DNA of 5,337 bases from Bacteroidales bacterium. Lineage in GTDB: Bacteria > Bacteroidota > Bacteroidia > Bacteroidales > UBA932. The stretch covers positions 1-5,337 of the forward strand of contig JAEDMF010000116.1 in NCBI GenBank assembly GCA_016303175.1, in the 5' to 3' direction. The notes under the pieces were generated by a model, which saw only the letters and a list, made by a program, of their open reading frames with translations, did not search any database and was not told the DNA's origin. A program made the position numbers and the translations under genes. This document shows positions 1-5,337 of the stretch, one piece after another (the first letter of the stretch is position 1; each line of letters starts with the position of its first letter).

Positions 1-344
1 AGCACATTGGCGCAGACCATCAGCAGCAGGACCATCAGCACGGATTTGACAAGGCTGATCAAGAAGGATTGCACGGATTGGTCCGTGTGGTGCCTGGTCA
101 TATTGCGTACCATCGAATTCCTGATGAATTTGATGAGGTAATATCCGGCCACGAAAATAAGTCCGGCAATCAGCAGCTTTAGACCGAAATTCAAAAGTTT
201 CGGATAGAACTCCAGCCAGAGTTCTTTCGGAGTGCTGTGGCTCACTTTCTCAGCCAGCCCGATAAGTTGCTTCTGCATATTGAGGCTATCCACCTTCTGG
301 GTGATTTCAGCCGTATTGATATTCAGCGCTTGGAGCAGGAACAT
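1..344 (-). CDS. MscS-family small-conductance mechanosensitive channel, N-terminal part (runs off left edge)
   Basis: This is the N-terminal 114 residues of a tension-gated channel of the inner membrane, whose family releases ions and small solutes on osmotic downshock. It reads from 344 leftward and stays open to the window edge, so the pore helix TM3 and the cytoplasmic beta/vestibule domain are not visible. Residues 1-48 form a polar leader (MFLLQALNINTAEIT...). A first hydrophobic helix follows at about 50-73 (FGLKLLIAGLIFVAGYYLI), then a basic loop (RNSMVRNMTRHH), then a second helix at about 93-114 (SFLISLVKSVLMVLLLMVCA). This two-helix pattern with a basic linker and a 'D.SV..FL.SLVK' lead into TM2 is typical of MscS. 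The segment before TM1 is about 20 residues longer than in E. coli MscS. The ATG at 344 is chosen because an in-frame stop (the TAA of the upstream gene) lies 6 nt before it and a short AAGGG overlaps that stop. It is the fourth gene of the operon. Identification rests on the TM1-TM2 region only. Confidence 0.8.
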   Translation of the reverse strand, partial: MFLLQALNINTAEITQKVDSLNMQKQLIGLAEKVSHSTPKELWLEFYPKLLNFGLKLLIAGLIFVAGYYLIKFIRNSMVRNMTRHHTDQSVQSFLISLVKSVLMVLLLMVCANV

Positions 345-350
345 ACGCCC

Positions 351-1646
351 TTATGAAAATAGTTTTTTTACTTCCTCCGCCACATTTATGGAGGCATCCT
401 CGGGATCAATTATCAGGTCGGGAGTCTTGTAGCAAAGTTTTTCTCCCAACTCTGCCATACGTCGTTTTTCTCCGCCTCCCGTAATATTGAGCATAATGGT
501 GTCGTCAGCCTTTACGGTGCCGTTATGAACAGCCTGGGCGAGGGAAGCAACCGCTACCGCCGCAGCAGAATAGATGTCATAGCCCTCCAATTTCAGGAAT
601 TCCTCCTTCCAGGCCTGCAGTTCGGCATTGGTAACTTTCAAAATATCTCCGTCAGTATCGCAGAGGGCATCATAGAGACCTCCGCACAGGGAATAGGGCG
701 GCTTACGGTTGGACAGCACCTTGGCCCGGATTTGAGCAGAAGCATTCCTGGCTCTTTCTGCGCTGAAGTCCACAAGTGTTCTATCACGCAAAGCCCAGCT
801 ATCGTACATAATCGTGAAAGGGTCATTCTGAGAGGTTATAAGGCGCATCTTATGGTTGCCGTAGCGGCCGTCACCGATAAGGCGAAGGTTGTTCTCCCAT
901 ACGGCGATGGCTCCTGTTCCGCTGCCTATGGCCTGGAAATAGAAGTCAGGAATGCGTCCGATTTTTTCAACCGCGCTCAGTATGGTTGTGCCCATTCCGT
1001 CCCTTCTGGCAATATTCTTGGCTCCTCCCTCGGCAAGAAAGGCCTTGTCAAGGCAGATTTTGTCAGAAAGAGCTATGGCGTCATAGTAGTCGGAACCCTT
1101 GGGGGAAGCAATGACCTTGACACAGGGTGAGAGAGTCTCATCGAACCAGAGCGCATTCAGATTGTCATAGGGAATGGTGACCACAAGGGGGATGTTATTC
1201 TTGCTGCAAACGGAGGCGAAGGCTCTGGCAGTATTGCCTGCGCTAGCCACAACAAGGGTTCTGCTTCTGTCATTGCCGAGCCTTCCGCATACGGAATAGG
1301 CTTCGGTCTCCTTGAAGGAGCAGGTTGCGAATTTAGCGCCTAGCTCCGGAGCCCATCCGCTGAAAGTTATATACAAATTGTTCAGCCCCAATTTTGCCGC
1401 AAGTTTTTCAGACTTGTATGTCACGGGAGCACAACTTCCCTTAAGATAATGTTTTATGGGAAGCCACTTATGGTAACGGTACAAGCCTTCAGCCTCGGTA
1501 TCCACTACGAAACGGTTTTCTTTGTACTTTGCCCTGACCATAGATGCTTTCGGCGAGAGGGGGTCGGAGAGAGTCCATCCGGAATCCTCGAATTCACGTT
1601 CATCCGCTACATTCAGCAGAGTGTATCCAGTGGGTTCGAATTTCAT
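351..1646 (-). CDS. Cysteate synthase-like PLP-dependent enzyme (threonine synthase fold)
   Basis: This cytoplasmic PLP enzyme is predicted to make L-cysteate from O-phospho-L-serine and sulfite, the reaction of cysteate synthase in methanogen coenzyme M synthesis. In Bacteroidetes cysteate is the head-group precursor of sulfonolipids such as capnine. Numbering from the ATG at 1646 (431 residues), the Schiff-base lysine is K112 in TCSFKETEAYSV. An asparagine-loop motif ASAGNTARAFA lies at about 134-144, a phosphate-binding GSGTGAIAVWE at about 242-252, and the C-terminal ITGGGEKR at about 388-395. The stretch RYHKWLPI, then PVTYKSEKLA, then FSGWAPELGA before the lysine matches my memory of cysteate synthases better than of classical ThrC, which usually has SFKDR. 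Length also fits. A longer reading from TTG at 1658 adds four residues (MYSY) directly after the antiporter stop. The ATG, 12 nt after that stop, is the more likely start. No good Shine-Dalgarno is seen. It is third in the operon. The alternative is a divergent threonine synthase acting on O-phosphohomoserine; the fold is near certain, the substrate less so. Confidence 0.8.
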   Translation of the reverse strand: MKFEPTGYTLLNVADEREFEDSGWTLSDPLSPKASMVRAKYKENRFVVDTEAEGLYRYHKWLPIKHYLKGSCAPVTYKSEKLAAKLGLNNLYITFSGWAPELGAKFATCSFKETEAYSVCGRLGNDRSRTLVVASAGNTARAFASVCSKNNIPLVVTIPYDNLNALWFDETLSPCVKVIASPKGSDYYDAIALSDKICLDKAFLAEGGAKNIARRDGMGTTILSAVEKIGRIPDFYFQAIGSGTGAIAVWENNLRLIGDGRYGNHKMRLITSQNDPFTIMYDSWALRDRTLVDFSAERARNASAQIRAKVLSNRKPPYSLCGGLYDALCDTDGDILKVTNAELQAWKEEFLKLEGYDIYSAAAVAVASLAQAVHNGTVKADDTIMLNITGGGEKRRMAELGEKLCYKTPDLIIDPEDASINVAEEVKKLFS

Positions 1647-1658
1647 ATAACTATACAA

Positions 1659-2684
1659 TTACAAAGCTCTAATCAATAAATACATATACGCCGCTTCCAG
1701 AAACAGAAGCACAAGACCTTCGAAGCGGCCTATTTTATGTTTGTCAAAACTGAAATATGTCAAGGGGAGTATAATTGCGGACAATAGGAGGAAACCCATA
1801 TCCGTAAAGGTGATGTTGGCAAAAGGAATGGGGCGTATGAGGGCCGCACCTCCCAGAATCAGAAGGATGTTGCTGATATTGCTGCCGAGTATGTTGCCCA
1901 GAGCGAGTTGGTCCTTTTTCTTTGCCGCAGCAACCAGACAGGTAGCTAACTCCGGCAGGGAAGTACCTCCGGCAAGGATTGTGATGCCTATGAACTTGTC
2001 GCTCCAGCCGAGGGCCTTGGCAATAATTACTGCATTGTCCACGAAAAGTTTGCCTCCTGCAATCAAGGCAACAAGGCCCAACACAACAAGGGCAAGGTCC
2101 TTCCATAGAGGTTGAATTTTTTCCTTGGAGCCGCCCTCTACCCCGGCTTCTGTGGCCTTGAAAGAGTTATGTTCCATATCTGCAGCTTGTGGTGCCACGT
2201 CTCCATTATCTTGCTTCCCGCTCCTGATGGCAAATACCATATAAATTGCAAAAAGCGCAAGCATTCCGGCCCCTTCAATGCGGTTCAGACAGTCATCTCC
2301 GAATTTGAAGAGCGTGGCGGACATTCCACAAAGCACAAGCAGAAGGGCGGCGGCAATGTTGATGGGCATATCCCGCCTGAAATTCTGCCGGGTAATGCCT
2401 ATTGGTAGCACGACTGCCGTGGCCCCGAGTATGAGCAGGGTATTGAAAATGTTGCTGCCCACAATGTTGCCCACTGACATATCGGTTTTGTTTTCTATCG
2501 CACTCAGCCAGGACACCACAAGTTCGGGCATGCTTGTTCCTATGCCTACTATGGTCATTCCTATGACAAACTCGCTCATCCCGCTGCGGCGGGCAAGGCC
2601 TGAGGCGCCGTCCACGAGAGCATCCGAACCGCCAAGCACAAGCACAAGGCCGGCGACAAGAAGAATTATGGGTAAGACTTCCAT
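1659..2684 (-). CDS. CaCA-family calcium/sodium antiporter (YrbG/NCX_Mj-like)
   Basis: This 341-residue integral inner-membrane exchanger probably swaps Ca2+ (or another cation) for Na+ or H+. Both family alpha-repeats are intact. Alpha-1 has GIGTSMPE at residues 47-54 and GNIVGSNIFN at 72-81. Alpha-2 has AGGTSLPE at 238-245 and GNILGSNISN at 263-272. The acidic ion ligands E54 and E245 sit in the same motif context as those of the archaeal exchanger NCX_Mj. About ten hydrophobic segments can be counted, five per half. The halves are joined by a hydrophilic loop at about 155-195 (containing GKQDNGDVAPQAADMEHN) that is longer than in minimal prokaryotic members. Length is normal for the family. 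The ATG at 2684 follows the methyltransferase stop by 12 nt, pointing to co-transcription, and no strong Shine-Dalgarno is present. The family is secure; the transported ion cannot be read from the sequence. Confidence 0.93.
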   Translation of the reverse strand: MEVLPIILLVAGLVLVLGGSDALVDGASGLARRSGMSEFVIGMTIVGIGTSMPELVVSWLSAIENKTDMSVGNIVGSNIFNTLLILGATAVVLPIGITRQNFRRDMPINIAAALLLVLCGMSATLFKFGDDCLNRIEGAGMLALFAIYMVFAIRSGKQDNGDVAPQAADMEHNSFKATEAGVEGGSKEKIQPLWKDLALVVLGLVALIAGGKLFVDNAVIIAKALGWSDKFIGITILAGGTSLPELATCLVAAAKKKDQLALGNILGSNISNILLILGGAALIRPIPFANITFTDMGFLLLSAIILPLTYFSFDKHKIGRFEGLVLLFLEAAYMYLLIRAL

Positions 2685-2696
2685 TGCGCAAAAATA

Positions 2697-4130
2697 CTAA
2701 ATTATATCCAGCCTGACCACGTTCTCCACGTGATGGGTATGCGGAAACATATCCACGGGTTGCACATAGGTAATCCTATATTTGGGCCCTGCTTCAGCCT
2801 TGGAGTTGCAAAGAATTTCAAGGTCGCGGGCCTGGGAGGCAGGATTGCAACTCACATAGACTATCCTGCGAGGGGCTGCGCCCAATATGACGGAAGCCAC
2901 GTCGGGATGAATTCCTGCGCGGGGAGGGTCGAGTATTATCACGTCGGGACGGCCGTGCTCCCCAATGAAGTCTGCAGTCAGCACGTCCTTCATATCTCCG
3001 GCGAAGAACTCGCAGTTGCTGATGCCATTGGCACGGGCGTTGTTCAGGGCATCTTCGATGGCCTCGGGAACGTACTCTATACCCACCACCTTGGAGGCCT
3101 TGGAACTGACGAACTGGGCAATGGTGCCGGTGCCTGTATAAAGATCGTAAACTACCTCATTTCCAGTCAGTTGCGCGGCCTCCCGGACTACGCTGTAGAG
3201 CTTGTAGGCCTGGGCGGTATTGGTCTGATAGAAGGATTTGGGACCTATCCTGAAATTCAAGTTCTCCATAGACTCGCCAAGAGTTTCGGCTCCATTGTAA
3301 AGAATGCATTCCTGGTCTGCAATGCTGTCATTGCATTTGCCGTTGATGACGTAATACAGGGAAACAACCTGGGGGAAATTTTCCAGAATGGCATCCAGCA
3401 GGGCAGTGCGGGCTGGAGCATCCTCGTGGAAGAAGACCATAATCAGCATCACTTCACCCTTGCTGTTGTTGCGTATTATCATATTGCGCAGAAAGCCTCT
3501 CTGTTCTCGTATGTTAAAGAAAGACAATGACTTATCCTTTGCATACGAACGTATAAAGTTCCTCAGTTCATTGGAAGGGGAGTCCTGCAGATAGCATTTC
3601 TCGATGTCCAGCACCTTGTCGAAGAAGCGTCCCACATGAAAACCGAGTCCGCAACGGTCAGCCCCCTGAATCTCATCCGGATTTTCGCCCGGGAGCAGCC
3701 ATTTGCGCTCGCTGAAGGTAAATTCCAACTTGTTGCGGTAGAATTCTGTCTTTTCAGAGGCAAGTGTAGGGAGAACTTGGGCGTCCGAGAGGTCCAGATG
3801 GCCTATGCGCAGGAGCTGGTCTTCAACCTGACGGCGCTTTGCCTCCAACTGCATAGGATAAGGAAGAGGTTGCCATTTGCAGCCGCCGCACACACCGAAA
3901 TGCTTGCAGAAAGGCTCGAGTCTGTGCTCGGAAGCTTTAATGATTTCGGTAATCAAACCCTCCATATAATTGTGTTTCTTTTTGCAAACCTTCACGTCCA
4001 CAATGTCTCCGGGCACGGCAAAAGGCACGAACAGAGCCATATTGTCCACGTGCGCAATGGCTTTCCCTTCAGCTGCAACAGCCTCTATCTCAACATTGTG
4101 AAGTATGATTTCCTTCTTGTTTCTACCCAT
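2697..4130 (-). CDS. rlmD: 23S rRNA (uracil-C5)-methyltransferase, RlmD/TrmA family
   Basis: This SAM-dependent RNA methyltransferase transfers a methyl group to C5 of a uridine, most likely U1939 of 23S rRNA (E. coli numbering). Numbering from the ATG at 4130 (477 residues), a TRAM-like RNA-binding domain covers about 9-65. The [4Fe-4S] ligands fit C75, C81 and C84 (CKHFGVCGGC) plus C179 (EKCYLQ), the spacing known from RumA/RlmD. The QTN motif (SFYQTNTAQAY) is at about 299-309. The SAM-binding loop DLYTGTGTIA is at about 329-338; it has Thr where E. coli RlmD has Cys. DPPRAG is at about 401-406. The catalytic nucleophile is C428 in YVSCNP and the general base is E469 in HHVENVV near the C-terminus. 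All catalytic residues are present. The frame also opens with TTG at 4139, but the ATG three codons in is preferred: it has an ATG codon and lies about 18 nt after a predicted transcription start. It is first in the operon. The family is secure; assignment to RlmD rather than RlmC/RlmCD specificity is by default. Confidence 0.92.
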   Translation of the reverse strand: MGRNKKEIILHNVEIEAVAAEGKAIAHVDNMALFVPFAVPGDIVDVKVCKKKHNYMEGLITEIIKASEHRLEPFCKHFGVCGGCKWQPLPYPMQLEAKRRQVEDQLLRIGHLDLSDAQVLPTLASEKTEFYRNKLEFTFSERKWLLPGENPDEIQGADRCGLGFHVGRFFDKVLDIEKCYLQDSPSNELRNFIRSYAKDKSLSFFNIREQRGFLRNMIIRNNSKGEVMLIMVFFHEDAPARTALLDAILENFPQVVSLYYVINGKCNDSIADQECILYNGAETLGESMENLNFRIGPKSFYQTNTAQAYKLYSVVREAAQLTGNEVVYDLYTGTGTIAQFVSSKASKVVGIEYVPEAIEDALNNARANGISNCEFFAGDMKDVLTADFIGEHGRPDVIILDPPRAGIHPDVASVILGAAPRRIVYVSCNPASQARDLEILCNSKAEAGPKYRITYVQPVDMFPHTHHVENVVRLDII

Positions 4131-4151
4131 TGGTCTCAAATTTCAAACTCA

Positions 4152-4180
4152 CAAATATACGAAAAATCCGCCACATTCAA
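4152..4180 (-). promoter_or_regulatory. Predicted Bacteroidetes-type promoter of the rlmD operon
   Basis: On the minus strand, TATATTTG (4159 to 4152) matches the Bacteroidetes primary-sigma -7 consensus TAnnTTTG. A TTG (4180 to 4178) lies 18 nt upstream as a -33 element. Transcription would start near 4148, leaving a leader of about 18 nt before the ATG at 4130. No other promoter this good is seen upstream of the operon. The prediction is by consensus match only. Confidence 0.6.
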
Positions 4181-4187
4181 TTTGAAT
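4175..4187. repeat. 13-bp inverted repeat overlapping the -33 element of the rlmD promoter
   Basis: ATTCAA (4175-4180), one T, then TTGAAT (4182-4187) form a perfect 6-bp-arm dyad. It covers the TTG -33 element of the leftward promoter, where a regulator dimer could bind. The region is very AT-rich, so a chance palindrome of this size is plausible. Confidence 0.4.
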
Positions 4188-4188
4188 A

Positions 4189-4204
4189 CATAATTTATAT
4201 TATG
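4189..4204. repeat. 16-bp AT-rich inverted repeat in the divergent intergenic region
   Basis: CATAAT (4189-4194), TTAT, then ATTATG (4199-4204) form a perfect 6-bp-arm dyad. It starts one base after the preceding dyad and is followed at once by the palindrome GTTAAC (4204-4209). It is upstream of both promoters. It is too AT-rich to be a terminator and has no T-tract. It may be an operator or simply composition. Confidence 0.3.
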
Positions 4205-4254
4205 TTAACTAAATACTAAGACGATTTTCAAAGATGATGCAAATTATTTTTGAG

Positions 4255-4272
4255 GATTACCTAATGGTAATC
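4255..4272. repeat. 18-bp inverted repeat (GATTACC-N4-GGTAATC) at the -33 region of the lipoprotein promoter; possible operator
   Basis: GATTACC (4255-4261) and GGTAATC (4266-4272) are perfect 7-bp arms around TAAT. The centre lies about 23 bp upstream of the -7 box at 4287, exactly where the -33 element should be, and no TTTG is found at that spacing. A site replacing a weak -33 box suggests activator or repressor control of the rightward gene. It is the best of the palindromes in this intergenic region because its arms are longest and contain G/C. Confidence 0.5.
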
Positions 4273-4286
4273 TGCTAAATTTTACG

Positions 4287-4294
4287 TATGTTTG
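4287..4294 (+). promoter_or_regulatory. Predicted -7 box of the lipoprotein gene promoter
   Basis: TATGTTTG matches TAnnTTTG exactly. Transcription would start near 4298, giving a leader of about 19 nt before the ATG at 4317. No clear TTTG lies 17-23 nt upstream. The nearest is at 4249-4252, 34 nt away, and the expected -33 position is instead occupied by the inverted repeat at 4255-4272. Confidence 0.5.
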
Positions 4295-4316
4295 CATTCT
4301 TATTATACCTTATGAT

Positions 4317-5337
4317 ATGAAACGCATTCACTCATCAATCCACATTCTCTCTACAGGTTGTCTAATTGCTTGTATATCAAGTTCTTGTAACAAAGACTAC
4401 GATTTCAGCAAATTGGACACGGAAATGGCTGTCGGCTCCGGACTCGAGATTGCAACAGGAGTCAAGGACACCGTCGGACTTTCACTCACAGAGCTTATGG
4501 ATTTTCAGGAAGGCTCCACCTTCAAAACCGACGCTGAGGGCAATCTCAGCCTCAATTTCCAAATGGACCCTGTCAGTTATGATATAAGTATGCAGTCGCT
4601 GTCCCTGAATGGTGCTCCCCAGAACATGGAGAATATCACGTTCTCCGTTCCTAATGTGCCTGTGGACCCTTCATTCCTCCCTGGCGCTCCGACAATCGAC
4701 AGAATAGCGCTGGACTTCATTTCCAGTGATAACCATATACAAATCGACCAAGAAGGCATACCCGGAATCGTCAAGGACATTATGTATTTCGAGGGCACTG
4801 CAAGTTACACTATCCACTTCAATGTGCCTCAGTTCGAAAAATTCAACGAAATAACAATTGCGTCAGGGGATTTTGAAGCCTACGACATAGAAACGTTCGA
4901 TCCGATGACAGGCTCAATGACAAAGAAGACATTTCACGGTTTCAAAATCAATCTGCCTGCGTGGATGAAGGACCTCAAGGTGGAATCTCCTTCGTACCTC
5001 ACGATAAAAGACAATTGTTTGGTGGTTGCCCCGAATGAGGAATTCAAGGTAAAATCAGGGACTTCATTCGATATCAAAATGAACTTCGGCGGGGTGGATT
5101 TCACCAAATTCGACGGCGTAAACAGCAAATTCAGCCCTGGTACACCAGGCCAGAATAACGGCAGAATCCAAATTGACGAGACCTTCGGAGTTGTCGGAAG
5201 TATTACCATAAACAAAAATGATATCATCTTCCCTTTAAATGAAAAAGAATACACCATTGCACTCAATTCAAACTTCTCCAATTTCTCAGTCAGCAAGGCA
5301 AGAGTGAAACTGAACCCCGACTTTTCGTCCCTCAAAC
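4317..5337 (+). CDS. Exported Bacteroidetes lipoprotein of unknown function, C-terminus beyond right edge
   Basis: The frame is open from ATG at 4317 to the window end (340 residues, no stop). The N-terminus is a lipoprotein signal: MKR, a hydrophobic stretch at about 8-20, then cysteines. Two lipid-attachment sites are possible. C19 follows a canonical LIA lipobox (LIAC). C24 follows SSS but is followed by NKDYDF, the usual look of a mature Bacteroidetes lipoprotein; the K-D pair near C24 would also suit the acidic surface-export signals known in this phylum. The mature part has no transmembrane helix. It is rich in short beta-strand-like stretches with alternating polar and hydrophobic residues (SLSLNFQMD, ITFSVPNVPV, YTIHFNVPQF, DIKMNFGGVDF), suggesting stacked beta-sandwich or Ig-like domains. 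I recognise no catalytic motif and cannot name the family. It is divergent from the operon and has its own promoter. The preceding ATG at 4312 is out of frame and stops after two codons. Confidence 0.85.
   Translation, partial: MKRIHSSIHILSTGCLIACISSSCNKDYDFSKLDTEMAVGSGLEIATGVKDTVGLSLTELMDFQEGSTFKTDAEGNLSLNFQMDPVSYDISMQSLSLNGAPQNMENITFSVPNVPVDPSFLPGAPTIDRIALDFISSDNHIQIDQEGIPGIVKDIMYFEGTASYTIHFNVPQFEKFNEITIASGDFEAYDIETFDPMTGSMTKKTFHGFKINLPAWMKDLKVESPSYLTIKDNCLVVAPNEEFKVKSGTSFDIKMNFGGVDFTKFDGVNSKFSPGTPGQNNGRIQIDETFGVVGSITINKNDIIFPLNEKEYTIALNSNFSNFSVSKARVKLNPDFSSLK

Noticed and set aside
525..1130. Plus-strand open frame of 201 codons opposite the cysteate synthase gene
   Set aside because: It is fully inside the PLP-enzyme gene and its translation resembles no protein family.
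1647..1658. TTG start at 1658 for the cysteate synthase-like gene
   Set aside because: It would add only MYSY and place the start directly against the antiporter stop. The ATG at 1646 is the stronger start.
2730..3530. Long plus-strand open frame of 266 codons opposite rlmD
   Set aside because: It lies wholly within the well-supported methyltransferase gene on the other strand. Its translation shows no domain, and it has no promoter or ribosome binding site. Long antisense frames are common opposite codon-biased genes.
4131..4139. TTG start at 4139 for rlmD
   Set aside because: It adds three residues with a weak start codon and leaves almost no leader. ATG at 4130 fits the predicted transcript start better.
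3636..4193. Plus-strand open frame of 185 codons opposite the 5' end of rlmD and its promoter
   Set aside because: It is antisense to the TRAM and iron-sulfur coding part of rlmD, crosses the rlmD promoter, and has no recognisable protein features.
4312..4320. Two-codon open frame ATG-ATA-TGA overlapping the lipoprotein start codon
   Set aside because: It is too short to be a convincing regulatory leader and is easily explained by chance in the AT-rich leader.
4577..5335. Two minus-strand open frames of 73 and 133 codons (4577-4798, 4934-5335)
   Set aside because: Both lie opposite the lipoprotein gene, whose signal peptide and continuous frame are well supported. Neither shows independent coding evidence.

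Overview
The window looks like a chromosomal segment from an anaerobic, gut-type member of the Bacteroidales. Three things point there. The two intergenic promoter candidates match the Bacteroidetes sigma-ABfr -7 box TAnnTTTG. Strong Shine-Dalgarno sequences are absent from most starts. The lipoprotein at the right has a Bacteroidetes-style 'CNKDYDF' start to its mature part. The cysteate synthase-like enzyme would fit a sulfonolipid maker such as Alistipes/Rikenellaceae, but no marker in the window fixes the genus.

Layout. Positions 1-4130 carry four tightly packed minus-strand genes, read from right to left. They are a TrmA/RlmD-family 23S rRNA (uracil-C5)-methyltransferase (4130-2697), a CaCA-family sodium/calcium-type antiporter (2684-1659), a PLP-dependent threonine-synthase-fold enzyme best called cysteate synthase (1646-351), and the first 114 residues of an MscS-type mechanosensitive channel (344 to beyond position 1). 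The gaps are 12, 12 and 6 nt with no terminator between genes, so they probably form one operon. A 186-bp intergenic region (4131-4316) separates this operon from a divergent plus-strand gene (4317 to the right edge). That gene encodes an exported lipoprotein of a family I do not recognise; 340 residues are visible and the C-terminus is missing. The intergenic region holds one TAnnTTTG -7 box for each direction, and a perfect inverted repeat lies at the -33 position of each.

How the genes might work together. Three of the four operon products concern the cell envelope or ions: an ion antiporter, a tension-gated channel, and an enzyme predicted to make L-cysteate, the head-group precursor of sulfonolipids (capnine type) in Bacteroidetes. 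The rRNA methyltransferase is a housekeeping gene that may simply provide the promoter. A functional link between cysteate synthesis and the channel or antiporter is only inference from co-transcription. I found no RNA genes, CRISPR arrays, insertion sequences, frameshifted genes or clear intrinsic terminators.
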